Positions 32,709 to 41,438 of a DNA stretch of 64,000 nucleotides are shown here, in pieces. Made by a program: the position numbers and the translations under genes. The stretch's first letter is position 1, and each line of letters starts with the position of its first letter. The notes beneath the pieces were generated by a model that was not told the DNA's origin, made no database searches, and saw only the letters and a list, made by a program, of their open reading frames with translations. Source of the stretch: QAMH01 sp900556425 (GTDB lineage: Bacteria; Actinomycetota; Coriobacteriia; Coriobacteriales; QAMH01); assembly GCA_902475535.1 (NCBI GenBank), contig CABRZR010000001.1, forward strand, positions 229,449 through 293,448, read 5' to 3'.

Positions 32709-35177
32709 ATGGAAGAATTCGAGATGGACAGCAAGAAGGCTGCCCAGCACGAGGATTCGGAATGGCACTTCAGCGGCAAGGATGATCCCAATGCAGTGGA
32801 TCGCAAAGAGGAAGTAGTCCTCGAGAAGGATCGCGACGACATCGGCACCACCAAGGAGGAGAACCAGTTCAACTTCGGTGCTGGCGAGCGTCCCGAGATG
32901 CAGGACTGGAAGCATCCCGGCGAGTGGCAGTACATGGAAGACGGCATGCTCGTCACGCGTACCTCGGTATGGTCGGCTCCCGGCTGTCACGAGGGTTGCG
33001 GTGTGCTCGTGTACTCCGATCCGGAGACCGGTCGCTTCATCAAGTGCGAGGGTGACCCGGACGATCCGTACAACCGCGGCGCTCTGTGCCCGCGCTGCCT
33101 GGCATTCAAGCAGGTCGAGTTCCATCCCGACCGCATCCTGTACCCCATGAAGCGCGCCGGCGAGCGTGGCGAGAACAAGTGGGAGCGCATCTCCTGGGAT
33201 GAGGCCCTCGAGACCTGCTACAAGGAGTTCCGCCGCATCGCCATGACCTACGGTGGCGATTCCATCCACTGCCTGCGCGGCACCGCCCGTGACAATCAGT
33301 GGCAGGTCGGCCGCATGGCCAACACCATGGGTAGCCCCAACGAGTACGGCTTCCTGTCCGGCACCGCATGCTATCTGCCGCGTCTGTCGCTCATGATCAT
33401 GACCTATGGTGGCATGCTCATCGCCGACTTCGCGCAGTTCTCCGCGCTTCGCTATGACGACCCCGAGTGGGTGTGCCCCGAGTGCACCATCGTCTGGGGC
33501 TGCAACCCCACCATCTCGAACCCCGACTTCTTCATGGGTCACTGGGTGACGGATGCCATGAAGCTCGGATGCAAGCTCATCTCCGTCGAGCCTCGCGTAA
33601 CCTGGCTTGCGGCTCACGCCGACATCCATCTGCAGTTGCGTCCCGGCACCGATACCGCTCTGGCTCTGGGCATGATCAAGGTCATTGTTGACGAGGATCT
33701 CTACGATCACGACTTCGTCGACCGTTGGACCTATGGCTTTGACGAGCTCGCCGCTCGCGCCCAGGAGCTCTCTCTCGACGAGGTCGAGAAAATGACGTGG
33801 GTTCCCAAGCAGAAGATCATCGATGCCGCCCGCATGTTCGCAAATGCGCACCCCGCCAACGTCGTCTGGGGCCTGGCTGTCGACATGCAGTCTCAGGGCA
33901 CGCCCTGCGCCGCCGCCATCGCCGCGCTCTGGACCATCACCGGCAACCTCGATGTGCCTGGTGGCATGTGCTACACCGCCGCTCCCATGGGCGTCGATCA
34001 GCCCTCCGCTGGTGCGTGGGGCATATACGACCTCATCGATGAGGAGACGCAGAAGAAGCGCGTCGGCTGGAAAGAGTACCCGATGTATCGCTACGGCCTC
34101 ACCCAGGCCATGCCCGACATGTGCCTCGAGGTGTGCGAGGAAGGTGGCGTGAAGGGCGTCTGGATCCAGACCTCCAACGGCATCGCCTGCATGAGCTGCG
34201 AGACCGAGCGCTGGTACGAAGCCATGAAGAAGCCCGAGTTCATCGCCGCATGCGACGTGTTCATGACGCCGACGATCCAGAGCTGCGCTGACATCGTCCT
34301 CCCCGTCCAGACCTGGGCCGAGAAGCATTCCGTGCGTGCTCACTACTACTTCCTGTCCGCTATCACCGGTGGTTGCGCTGCCGAGGGCGAGGCGCTCTCC
34401 GACTGCGAGATCAACCGTCGCCTGGCTCAGTACTTCGACAACGACGACGAGTTCAACAAGGCCATCAACCGTCCCGAGGGCAAGCAGCACACCTGGCCCT
34501 GGAAGACGGAGGACGAGGTCTACGACGAGATCGTCAAGCCCTCCGGTTTCACCTTCCACGAGCTCATGGAGCAGGGACCTGTCTATCAGAAGTACGTCTA
34601 CAAGAAGTACGAGAAGGGCCTCATGCGTCCCGATGGACAGCCCGGATTCAACACGCCGACCGGCCGCATCGAGTTCTACTCTACGCTGTTCCAGGCCTAC
34701 GGCTACGATCCGCTGCCCTATATCGAGGAGCCGGGTATCGGTCCCGTGTCCACGCCGGACCTTTACGAGGAGTATCCGCTCATCATGATCACGGGCGCCC
34801 GTACCACCTCGTTCTTCCATTCCGAGCATCGCCAGATTCCGTATCTGCGTCAGCTCACGCCCGACCCGTGGGTGCAGATCAACCCCAAGACCGCTGCCGA
34901 GCACAACATCTCGGAAGGCGACTGGGTCTGGATCGAGAACCATCGTGGTCGCTGCCGTCAGCGCGCCCGCGTCACCTACGAGGTTTCCGAGAAGGAGATC
35001 GCGGCTCAGCATGGCTGGTGGTTCCCCGAGCAAGACGGTGCCGAGCCTAACCTCTACGGCTTCCGCCAGTCCAACATCAACCAGCTTCTTGCCAACAAGC
35101 CGGGACGTACGGGCTTTGGTGCCGACCTGAAGTGCACGCTGTGCAAGATCTATCGTTGCAGTGAGGAGGACCTGTAA
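32709..35177 (+). CDS. Molybdopterin (bis-MGD) oxidoreductase catalytic subunit 2
   Basis: 822 residues, the same family as the genes at 22002 and 55725. An acidic N-terminal extension of about 70 residues precedes the [4Fe-4S] motif (Cys at about 93, 97, 127 and 130; CHEGC...CPRC). A Cys at about 221 in TACYLPR is the candidate Mo ligand. The C-terminus has SFFHSEHRQ, HGWWFPE and a terminal CTLCKIYRC. No Tat signal. GAGAGGAGGAG precedes ATG 32709. The N-terminal extension and the terminal Cys cluster set it apart from copy 1, and the substrate probably differs. The stop codon overlaps the start of its partner by one base. Confidence 0.85.
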   Translation: MEEFEMDSKKAAQHEDSEWHFSGKDDPNAVDRKEEVVLEKDRDDIGTTKEENQFNFGAGERPEMQDWKHPGEWQYMEDGMLVTRTSVWSAPGCHEGCGVLVYSDPETGRFIKCEGDPDDPYNRGALCPRCLAFKQVEFHPDRILYPMKRAGERGENKWERISWDEALETCYKEFRRIAMTYGGDSIHCLRGTARDNQWQVGRMANTMGSPNEYGFLSGTACYLPRLSLMIMTYGGMLIADFAQFSALRYDDPEWVCPECTIVWGCNPTISNPDFFMGHWVTDAMKLGCKLISVEPRVTWLAAHADIHLQLRPGTDTALALGMIKVIVDEDLYDHDFVDRWTYGFDELAARAQELSLDEVEKMTWVPKQKIIDAARMFANAHPANVVWGLAVDMQSQGTPCAAAIAALWTITGNLDVPGGMCYTAAPMGVDQPSAGAWGIYDLIDEETQKKRVGWKEYPMYRYGLTQAMPDMCLEVCEEGGVKGVWIQTSNGIACMSCETERWYEAMKKPEFIAACDVFMTPTIQSCADIVLPVQTWAEKHSVRAHYYFLSAITGGCAAEGEALSDCEINRRLAQYFDNDDEFNKAINRPEGKQHTWPWKTEDEVYDEIVKPSGFTFHELMEQGPVYQKYVYKKYEKGLMRPDGQPGFNTPTGRIEFYSTLFQAYGYDPLPYIEEPGIGPVSTPDLYEEYPLIMITGARTTSFFHSEHRQIPYLRQLTPDPWVQINPKTAAEHNISEGDWVWIENHRGRCRQRARVTYEVSEKEIAAQHGWWFPEQDGAEPNLYGFRQSNINQLLANKPGRTGFGADLKCTLCKIYRCSEEDL

Positions 35178-35539
35178 TGTCTAGGAACGGAATACTTGTC
35201 GACTACCAGTACTGCACCGGTTGCTATTCCTGCGAGGTCGCTTGCCAGTCCGAGCATGAGCTGCCGCTCGAGCAATGGGGTGTCAAGGTCATGCAGAACG
35301 GCCCGTGGCCCATCCGCGAGGCAGACGGCACGCCGACCGACCAATACGTGTACGACTTCATCCCGTCGTTCACCAGGATCTGCGATCTGTGCGCAGACCG
35401 CCGCGCCCACGGCAAGCTCCCGAGCTGCGTGTTCCATTGCCAGGCAAAGTGCATGGAGTTCGGACCCGTGGACGAGCTCGCGAAGAAGCTCGACGAGAAA
35501 CCCGAGCAGTATCTCTGGGTTCCTCCCTGCTCCAAGTAG
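35177..35539 (+). CDS. 4Fe-4S ferredoxin-type electron transfer subunit of molybdoenzyme 2
   Basis: 120 residues with CTGCYSCEVAC at the N-terminus and CDLC plus CVFHCQAKC further on. TAATG overlap with the catalytic subunit means tight translational coupling and suggests equimolar assembly. It is closest in plan to the gene at 24496. A terminator follows at 35556. Confidence 0.85.
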   Translation: MSRNGILVDYQYCTGCYSCEVACQSEHELPLEQWGVKVMQNGPWPIREADGTPTDQYVYDFIPSFTRICDLCADRRAHGKLPSCVFHCQAKCMEFGPVDELAKKLDEKPEQYLWVPPCSK

Positions 35540-35555
35540 CAACTGTTCGAGAAAA

Positions 35556-35583
35556 GGGGCCGTGTTGTCGCGGCCCCTTTCTA
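35556..35583 (+). terminator. Terminator of the molybdoenzyme 2 unit
   Basis: GGGGCCG and CGGCCCC arms around an 8-base loop, followed by TTTCT. Confidence 0.8.
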
Positions 35584-35611
35584 CTCCACTTGCCTTGTCG
35601 CGGCCGCCCCC

Positions 35612-35713
35612 CTGTCATTTCGAGCGAAGCGAACGAAGTGAGCGGAGTCGAGAAATCTCCCTACGAGATCTCTCCATTACGCGGCCTAGTGGCCGCTCTA
35701 GTCGAGATGACAG
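35612..35713. repeat. TCATTTCGAG intergenic repeat, full copy
   Basis: It begins CTGTCATTTCGAG and ends GTCGAGATGACAG, an inverted pair of about 12 bases with mismatches. The interior has GCGGCC-TAG-TGGCCGC. It is the same family as 963-1060. Confidence 0.75.
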
Positions 35714-35770
35714 GAGCCGCGCCACGCATCGCCCAGTTGAGATGACATTAGTTTTCAAGTGAGGTTTCCC

Positions 35771-36316
35771 ATGGATGTGCAGCAACTCAAATCCCAGATC
35801 GATGCAGCTCCGCTGGCAGATAGGGCAGCGCTCAACAAGCTCTACCTGTACATGACGGTCGCCGACCGGATCAAGCCCGAATACGCGGATGCGCTCGCGC
35901 AGTCCGAGGGCTACCAGGACTTTCTCAATGCTGTCTTTGCGGACGAATCGAAGAAGGACACGCTCGAGTGGGCCGAGATCGCCAAGCTCAAGCGTCGCAA
36001 CTGGCTTCCGTTCTTCGAGGCCGAGATGGTTATCCAGAACCTGCGCATGAAGACCGATGGTCTGCCTATCCAGATGGGCACGGGCGTGATATTGGCTCCG
36101 ACGGGCAGCCGTGACAACATCGCGAACCTCTACGTGTTCGAAAACGGCGCCTTCAATCGTCAGGCCGCCGAGTTCGTAACTTCGATTGCGGGCAAGTTCA
36201 CGCTTGCCGACTGGGAGTTCTTTGGCATCTACGGACTCTATAAGTATCGTGGCAACGTCATTCTGGAAGCCTGGGAGGTCGAGGAACCTCCCCGTTACGC
36301 ACCCAGCGAGAAATAA
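35771..36316 (+). CDS. Hypothetical soluble protein, 181 aa
   Basis: ATG 35771 is taken as the start: GTGAGG lies about 10 bases upstream, and the in-frame GTG at 35759 has no site. The N-terminal half is helical (VQQLKSQIDAAPLADRAALN, YLYMTVADRIKPEYADAL). The C-terminal half looks like a beta domain (IANLYVFENGAFNRQAAEFV, YKYRGNVILEAWEV). No signal peptide, metal site or catalytic motif is clear. It follows the molybdoenzyme 2 terminator, so it is probably independent. No family recognised. Confidence 0.65.
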   Translation: MDVQQLKSQIDAAPLADRAALNKLYLYMTVADRIKPEYADALAQSEGYQDFLNAVFADESKKDTLEWAEIAKLKRRNWLPFFEAEMVIQNLRMKTDGLPIQMGTGVILAPTGSRDNIANLYVFENGAFNRQAAEFVTSIAGKFTLADWEFFGIYGLYKYRGNVILEAWEVEEPPRYAPSEK

Positions 36317-36362
36317 CGCACGCTGGCTCTTCTTGTGAGGGGCCCGAAGATTTCGCGCCGCG

Positions 36363-36395
36363 AATGAGACAGTGTCTCTGAGCAACTGTCTCATT
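36363..36395. repeat. AATGAGACAG hairpin repeat
   Basis: Near-identical to 19618-19650: AATGAGACAG, then 13 bases including TCTCTGAGCA, then CTGTCTCATT. It lies between convergent genes ending at 36316 and 36411 and may serve as a two-way terminator. Confidence 0.7.
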
Positions 36396-36410
36396 TGCGT
36401 GGCTCGTGCG

Positions 36411-36809
36411 CTAATTTGCGTACGGACTGTTTGCCTTGTTGTTGTCCCCCGCGACGATTGCATTGACGATGGCGCTCACGATCGAAATCACGATGGACGC
36501 GAGAAACGCGCTGCCAAAGCCCGAAATCCAGAATCCGACGCCAAAGAGTCCGTTGGCAAGCCAGGCTGCCAGATACAACAGCGCCGTGTTGACGACCAGA
36601 TAGAAGATTCCCAATGTCAGCACCGATATGGGGAGCGAGAGTATCTGCAGGATCGGCTTGATGGAGATGTCTATCAGCGAGAGGAACAGCGCGAAAATGA
36701 CGATGCCGACCCAGGCAGAGTCGCCACCGATGATTTCGATGCCGGGAATGAGCCATACGGCTGCGGCAACGGCAATGGCAGTTACTATCCAGCGAATAAG
36801 AAACGACAT
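36411..36809 (-). CDS. Holin-like 4-TMS membrane protein (PF04020 type)
   Basis: 132 residues with four hydrophobic helices (FLIRWIVTAIAVAAAVWLIP, IVIFALFLSLIDISIKPIL, LGIFYLVVNTALLYLAAWL, and a fourth near the C-terminus). The I-K-P-I-L and N-T-A-L-L motifs fit the 'phage holin family 4 superfamily IV' proteins, which are common chromosomal genes in Actinobacteria and not usually phage-borne. The start at 36809 has AAAGGAG five bases upstream on the minus strand. It is transcribed divergently from the dehydrogenase at 36928. Role unknown. Confidence 0.8.
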   Translation of the reverse strand: MSFLIRWIVTAIAVAAAVWLIPGIEIIGGDSAWVGIVIFALFLSLIDISIKPILQILSLPISVLTLGIFYLVVNTALLYLAAWLANGLFGVGFWISGFGSAFLASIVISIVSAIVNAIVAGDNNKANSPYAN

Positions 36810-36875
36810 GGCTACTCCTTTCACGAGCGACTATGGTGAGGCGCGCAGGTGAATTGCGCCTGACCTTCTTGAATC

Positions 36876-36898
36876 GCGTATATAATGACATTATACGC
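36876..36898. promoter_or_regulatory. Palindrome overlapping a TATAAT box in a divergent promoter region
   Basis: The sequence from GCGTATATAATG to CATTATACGC is a near-perfect 23-base dyad containing a -10-like TATAAT at 36881. It sits between the divergent genes starting at 36809 (minus) and 36928 (plus), 30 bases from the latter. An operator for a dimeric repressor is plausible. A matching -35 was not clear. Confidence 0.5.
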
Positions 36899-36927
36899 CA
36901 GCAAGATGAACGTGATCGGAGGTTCCC

Positions 36928-37725
36928 ATGGCAGAGAACGAAACCCGGCAATCACGCAAACGCGTGGCAATGATCACAGGCGCCTCATCGGGACTCGGGC
37001 GGGAATTCGCCCGGCAGATAGATCTTCTCCAGCAAGTGGACGAACTGTGGCTCATCGCCCGCAACCAAGACGCGCTGCAAGAGATCGCCGACACGCTCAG
37101 TTCCCCGGCGGTTCCCATCGTGGCAGACCTCACGAGCAAGGCTGACATCGCGGCTATCAGGCAGCGCCTCGCGGACTTCGATCCCGACGTGCGCTATCTT
37201 GTGAACGCCGCCGGCTTTGGCAAGTTCGGGGATTGGCAGAGCATCTCGGATGAGGCCGTCGATTCCATGATTGATCTCAACTGCCGTGGGCTCGTCGATA
37301 TGACGCATGCGGCGCTGCCATACATGGGGCGTGGCGCGCATATCGTTCAGGTCGCGTCTGCCGCCGCCTTCGTCCCGCTTCCACATATGAACGTATATGC
37401 AGCTACCAAGGCGTTCGTGCTGCGCTACACACGTGCGCTGCGTTGGGAGCTGCACGACACGGGAATCACTGCAACCGCGCTGTGTCCCACCTGGGTGAAG
37501 ACGGGCTTCGAGAAAGTCGCTCGCGAGTCCGGCGGAGGCGGCGACGTGCATCATCTGCTCGGCGCCCAGAAAGCCTCGACCGTCGTGTCTCGTGCGCTGC
37601 GAGCAAATCGCCTGCATATGGCGGTTGCCACGGCAAGCCCGCAGTCTTGTGCTTTGCGCATTATCGGGAAGGTCGTTCCCAACTGCATCAGCATGGCGGG
37701 TTGGGAGCTTGTGCGCCGGCTTTAG
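36928..37725 (+). CDS. Short-chain dehydrogenase/reductase (SDR)
   Basis: 265 residues. The NAD(P)-binding motif is TGASSGLG at about 17-24, followed by NAAG at about 95. The catalytic Ser lies in VASAAAF and the active-site motif is YAATK (Tyr-x-x-x-Lys). An Arg at the end of the first beta-alpha turn region (GREFARQ, ARN) is compatible with NADPH use. GATCGGAGG precedes ATG 36928. The substrate cannot be read from the sequence. It stands alone, so regulation by the palindrome upstream is likely. Confidence 0.85.
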   Translation: MAENETRQSRKRVAMITGASSGLGREFARQIDLLQQVDELWLIARNQDALQEIADTLSSPAVPIVADLTSKADIAAIRQRLADFDPDVRYLVNAAGFGKFGDWQSISDEAVDSMIDLNCRGLVDMTHAALPYMGRGAHIVQVASAAAFVPLPHMNVYAATKAFVLRYTRALRWELHDTGITATALCPTWVKTGFEKVARESGGGGDVHHLLGAQKASTVVSRALRANRLHMAVATASPQSCALRIIGKVVPNCISMAGWELVRRL

Positions 37726-37818
37726 TGGCAGGGCAAAAAGCTTCTGACATACGTGTCTTAATCCTTGAGAAAGATACATTCGAGTTCTAGAATATATCTA
37801 GGTTAGGTTAATAGAAGG

Positions 37819-38004
37819 ATGGTGGCCACGATGGTCGATACATTAGACGAGGACGCCCGCAAGGATCTCGAGCGCATCGAAGAAGAGGCCGCTGCCGAGG
37901 CAGCTGCCGCGGTCGAGGATTACGACGCGATGGACGAGGAGCAGGCAGCGGTGGATGCTGCCGAGACCGCCGCAACCTTTGAAGAGGCTGCCCGGAACAA
38001 CTAA
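37819..38004 (+). CDS. Small acidic Ala/Glu-rich protein, 61 aa
   Basis: About half the residues are Ala, Glu or Asp (RIEEEAAAEAAAAVEDYDAM, DEEQAAVDAAETAATFEEAA), giving a single acidic helix. ATG 37819 has AGAAGG only two bases away; an internal ATG at 37831 fits the site better, so the start is uncertain. No domain is recognised. The low complexity makes homology calls unsafe, though the frame has a normal stop followed by hairpins. Confidence 0.5.
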   Translation: MVATMVDTLDEDARKDLERIEEEAAAEAAAAVEDYDAMDEEQAAVDAAETAATFEEAARNN

Positions 38005-38034
38005 ATGTGACAGGGGTCTGACCCCTGTCACATT
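38004..38034. repeat. GGGGTCTGACCCC-type palindrome, 31 bp
   Basis: A perfect inverted repeat with 14-base arms (AATGTGACAGGGGT) and a 3-base loop. It shares its GGGTC(A/T)GACCCC core with the long element inside iorA at 52801-52892. Confidence 0.75.
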
Positions 38035-38038
38035 CGAG

Positions 38039-38066
38039 GGGGAGGAGCGTTTGGCTCCTCCCCTTT
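38039..38066 (+). terminator. Rho-independent terminator
   Basis: GGGGAGGAGC and GCTCCTCCCC arms with a short loop, followed by TTTG and then TTTTG. Confidence 0.8.
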
Positions 38067-38146
38067 GTGTTTTGGGTGATGGCAACTTGTCTCGCGCACG
38101 GCAGCATTTTTGTGCTAGTATACGAAACCGCGCAAAAGCGCCGCAT

Positions 38147-38232
38147 GCGGGCGTGGCGGAATGGCAGACGCGCTGGCTTCAGGTGCCAGTGGGCTTCGGC
38201 CCGTGAAGGTTCAACTCCTTTCGCCCGCACCA
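38147..38232 (+). tRNA. tRNA-Leu (anticodon CAG), CCA encoded
   Basis: Class II tRNA: acceptor GCGGGCG/CGCCCGC, anticodon stem CTGGC/GCCAG around loop TTCAGGT, a variable arm (TGGGCTTCGGCCCG) and a GGTTCAACTCC T-arm, with ACCA at the end. It directly precedes the kinase/FHA locus. Confidence 0.95.
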
Positions 38233-38241
38233 AAGCACAGG

Positions 38242-38270
38242 AAAGGCCGACCCAAGTGGTCGGCCTTTTT
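38242..38270 (+). terminator. Rho-independent terminator of tRNA-Leu
   Basis: AAAGGCCGACC and GGTCGGCCTTTTT form a stem with a 5-base loop and a five-T tail. Confidence 0.9.
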
Positions 38271-38357
38271 CGTGGACTTCGGCAGTTTTATCCGCCGATT
38301 ACCTATAATGTGCTACTGCATCTGTCAAAATGAACAGAAATCGAGGAGAGAGGCAAG

Positions 38358-40019
38358 ATGCAAGGTCCGTTGATTCTGGATCGCTATCGACCCATAGAAG
38401 TTAAAGGCGAAGGTGGCAGCGGCAGGGTCGAAATCTGCTGGGACACGCGCATACAGCGTCGTGTCGCCATCAAACGCATGCCCATCTCAAACGCGCAGGC
38501 AAACGGTGTCGTCACCGGTCTTTCCGAGGCCCGCACAGGCGCGATGCTCAGCCGTCCCTCCATCGTAAGCGTGTACGACTTTGATAGGGTCGATGATGAG
38601 GCATTCCTTATCATGGAGGCCATCGATGGCCCCTCCCTGGCGCAGATCATCCACGATACCCCGGCGGGCAGCTTTGACCTCGACATCGCGGCGGCCATCA
38701 TCCTCGCCGTTGGCGATGCAGTCGAATTCGCGCACGAGAACCAGGTCCTGCATCTCGACATCAAGCCCGATAACATCCTCGTGAACCGTAATGGTGCCTG
38801 CAAGGTGAGTGACTTCGGCGTGTCCGAGCTCGCCGACGCGCAAGGTTTCCGCAAGGCAAGCGGCGGCACCATCGGCTATATGCCGCCCGAGCAGATGAAC
38901 GGCCACATGCTCGATGAACGCACCGACGAGTTTGCCCTGGCAGCCGTCGTGTACGAGATTCTCACGGGCAAGCGCCCCTTTGCGGCAAATAGCCTCGATG
39001 CCAGCGCCAAGCTCATCCAGAAGTTCGATGTCGCCCCACCGTCCTCGGTGCGCCTTGACCTCGACCCGGGCATCGACAGCGTGCTTTTCACGGCGCTCTC
39101 GCCCGACCCGGAAGACCGTTACGACAGCATTGCGGATTTCCTCACCGCGCTCATGCCCTATCTGGGGAATGCCGCGCAGGGTAGCCGTCGCCTGCGCGAG
39201 ATCGTTCAAGTGGACGATGAGGTTGTCGAGGAGCAGAGCTACGCGCCCAAGAAGCGCGGCATCCTCGATCGCGTCTCGCCCAATCTGAGCTTCATCCTCG
39301 GACGCGTCATCGCCGCAGCGCTTTGCTGGTGGATCAGCACCTCGGCATTTTTCAACATCACGATGATAGACACCAACATCGCCATGCTCATCGCACTGCT
39401 GCCGGCAGTCGCCGCAGCGGTCAAGCCTCCCTTCGGCGCCCTGCTCGCGATGCTCATCAATGGCGTCTCGCTCTTCCTCTGCCCCGTGCCCATGCCGGTG
39501 CTCGGCGTGGTTGCCATTGCGGCGGCCATCGCCTGGGTCGTGCTTTTCGGCAGGGAGGGCGTTGCCGACACCAATTGCGCGCTTGTTATCTCGCCCCTCG
39601 GCCTCGTCGGTTTTGCGCCGCTCGCGCCCATGATCGCCGGTTATTGCCTGCCGCCAAGGCGTGCGCTCGGCGCTGCCATCATCCAGGTCGTTCTCATGCT
39701 CACCGTAGGCAAGAATACGGGGCCAGAATTATTGTTTGGCAGCATCACGAGCATACCGACCTGGATTATGATATGTGGTTGGATTATTGCGACTGTGCTT
39801 ATGTCGGTGCTATGCGTGCGCGAGACACGTATACTGTCGATACTTGGTGCAATCTGCGCGGCGCTTATCCTGCTTATCGCGCAGGGTATTGGATTGACTA
39901 TCTTGACCGGTTTCCCCACCGGTCCGAGCGGCACGTGGGCCATCACGACGGTTCTTGCGTGCGTTGCAATGTGTGTCGTCGGCGTCCTTGGGTCGTCGGT
40001 ACGTCATAAAGGAGAATAG
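38358..40019 (+). CDS. Ser/Thr protein kinase with polytopic C-terminal membrane domain
   Basis: 553 residues. The kinase domain spans about 1-275: VAIKRMP carries the ATP-binding Lys, the catalytic loop is HLDIKPDNILV (Asp134), and DFG and GTIGYMPPEQ follow. The usual HRD is HLD, so it is a non-RD kinase, which may not need activation-loop phosphorylation. After a linker there are about seven hydrophobic helices (310-545) and no PASTA domain. GAGGAGAGAGGC precedes ATG 38358. It opens the locus and ends 2 bases before FhaA. It probably takes the place of PknA in the standard actinobacterial set, although PknA has a single membrane helix. Confidence 0.85.
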   Translation: MQGPLILDRYRPIEVKGEGGSGRVEICWDTRIQRRVAIKRMPISNAQANGVVTGLSEARTGAMLSRPSIVSVYDFDRVDDEAFLIMEAIDGPSLAQIIHDTPAGSFDLDIAAAIILAVGDAVEFAHENQVLHLDIKPDNILVNRNGACKVSDFGVSELADAQGFRKASGGTIGYMPPEQMNGHMLDERTDEFALAAVVYEILTGKRPFAANSLDASAKLIQKFDVAPPSSVRLDLDPGIDSVLFTALSPDPEDRYDSIADFLTALMPYLGNAAQGSRRLREIVQVDDEVVEEQSYAPKKRGILDRVSPNLSFILGRVIAAALCWWISTSAFFNITMIDTNIAMLIALLPAVAAAVKPPFGALLAMLINGVSLFLCPVPMPVLGVVAIAAAIAWVVLFGREGVADTNCALVISPLGLVGFAPLAPMIAGYCLPPRRALGAAIIQVVLMLTVGKNTGPELLFGSITSIPTWIMICGWIIATVLMSVLCVRETRILSILGAICAALILLIAQGIGLTILTGFPTGPSGTWAITTVLACVAMCVVGVLGSSVRHKGE

Positions 40020-40021
40020 CA

Positions 40022-41017
40022 ATGGGCATTTTTTCGAGGTTCGAGAACAAGGCCGAAGACGTCATCGAAGGATCGGGCGGTCGTGGTCGCGGTGGCATCG
40101 AACCCGTCAAGCTCGCCAAACGTGCCTGCAAGGAGATGGAGCACGAGAAGATGATCGGCGTCGGGCACGAGTATGCGCCCACGCTCTACAACATCCTCGT
40201 ATCGCCTGAGGACGATGCCGCAATGAGCGGCTATTATCCCTCGCTTGCAGGAGAGATCGAGACCTATCTCACCGGTCAGGGCGCCCAGCGCGGCCTTGTC
40301 TTCGATTGCCCGCCCCTTGCGCGCTTCATCGTCGACGATGGCCTGCGTCGTGGCAAGTTCGACATCATCGCCGAGAGCGTCAGCCCGGCAATCATCGCCG
40401 AGCTCCGTCACGAGGAGATGGTGCGCTACGGCATCGAGCCGGATTACGACAACCTCGATAACTTCGATTTCGATCGTTCCCATTCGCATTCGAGGAACCA
40501 GCAGCCGCAGGGGGCTGATTTCCAGGCTGACGACGGTTTCGCAGGGGAGCCCTTTGCGAGCGACTTTGACGAGCCGCTTTTCGACGCGCCCGCGCCCATG
40601 CCTTCGGGTACCTCGATCCCTGGTCCTGACGCGTTCACGAACGATGTCGTCGACAATGTGGCGGATGATGCCGTCAGCGACGCTGCGCCTGCCGACCAAC
40701 GCACCGTCATCCTCAACGAGCCCATGCCGCAACAGCCCCAGGCCGTTCTCTACAACCTCAAGACGCAGCGCGTGTACCAGCTGCGTGATGATCGCACCGT
40801 CGTCGGTCGCGATACCAACTGCGACGTCATCATCGGCGACCCGAGCGTTTCGCGTCATCATGCCGAGGTCCTGCATAACGATTCCGGCTGGCTCATCCGT
40901 GACACCGGTTCAACCAACGGCATGATCGTCAATGGCATTGCCACGACGCAGTCGCGCATTTACGACGGCGACATCATCGACCTCGGTACCACCCAACTCG
41001 AGTTCCAGGAAGGCTAA
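40022..41017 (+). CDS. fhaA: FhaA-like protein: DUF3662 plus C-terminal FHA domain
   Basis: 331 residues. The N-terminal DUF3662 region (about 1-135; MGIFSRFENKAEDVIEG, NILVSPEDDAAM) is typical of FhaA. A low-complexity Asp/Pro-rich linker follows, then an FHA domain at about 240-330 with GRDTNCDVIIGDPSVSRHHA and STNGMIVNG, which binds phosphothreonine. In mycobacteria FhaA binds phosphorylated MviN and so regulates peptidoglycan synthesis. AAAGGAG precedes ATG 40022. The gene order fits the conserved actinobacterial locus. Confidence 0.88.
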   Translation: MGIFSRFENKAEDVIEGSGGRGRGGIEPVKLAKRACKEMEHEKMIGVGHEYAPTLYNILVSPEDDAAMSGYYPSLAGEIETYLTGQGAQRGLVFDCPPLARFIVDDGLRRGKFDIIAESVSPAIIAELRHEEMVRYGIEPDYDNLDNFDFDRSHSHSRNQQPQGADFQADDGFAGEPFASDFDEPLFDAPAPMPSGTSIPGPDAFTNDVVDNVADDAVSDAAPADQRTVILNEPMPQQPQAVLYNLKTQRVYQLRDDRTVVGRDTNCDVIIGDPSVSRHHAEVLHNDSGWLIRDTGSTNGMIVNGIATTQSRIYDGDIIDLGTTQLEFQEG

Positions 41018-41024
41018 GCACAGC

Positions 41025-41438
41025 ATGGTCGATCTCCTTCTTCTGGCTGGCCGCCTGCTGCTCGTCGCCCTGCTCTACCTCTTCCTGTTCTTCGTCGTGA
41101 AGACGGGCGTCGGCCTCGTGCGCGGTCAGAACAAGAAGGAAAAGTCCTGGACGCTCAACGTCGAGAAAGGTCCGCGCACGCTCAAGGGCGTTCGCTTGAC
41201 CATCGCCGGTCCCATCGTCATCGGCCGCGCTCCGGGCGCCGATATCGTCATCCCCACCGATTACGTCTCGGCACGCCATGCGCGCTTCTCGCTTTCGGGC
41301 AAGAGCCTTTCGGTCGAGGACCTCAACTCCACCAACGGCACCCTGCTCAACGGGCATCCCGTCACCAAGCCTGTCGCCTGCTCTGAGGGCGATATCGTTA
41401 CCATCGGAAACGTCGATATAAAGATTGGCCGTCAATGA
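41025..41438 (+). CDS. fhaB: FhaB/FipA-type protein: one membrane helix plus FHA domain
   Basis: 137 residues from ATG 41025. A single N-terminal helix (LLLLAGRLLLVALLYLFLFFVV) anchors a cytoplasmic FHA domain (GRAPGADIVIPTDYVSARHA, STNGTLLNG). In mycobacteria the homologue takes part in septum formation and is a substrate of PknA/PknB. It starts 7 bases after FhaA, and its stop overlaps the phosphatase start (ATGA), so coupling is strong. Confidence 0.88.
   Translation: MVDLLLLAGRLLLVALLYLFLFFVVKTGVGLVRGQNKKEKSWTLNVEKGPRTLKGVRLTIAGPIVIGRAPGADIVIPTDYVSARHARFSLSGKSLSVEDLNSTNGTLLNGHPVTKPVACSEGDIVTIGNVDIKIGRQ

Noticed and set aside
36411..36809. Prophage remnant suggested by a holin-like gene
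   Set aside because: No other phage genes are nearby, and this four-helix family is a common chromosomal gene in Actinobacteria.
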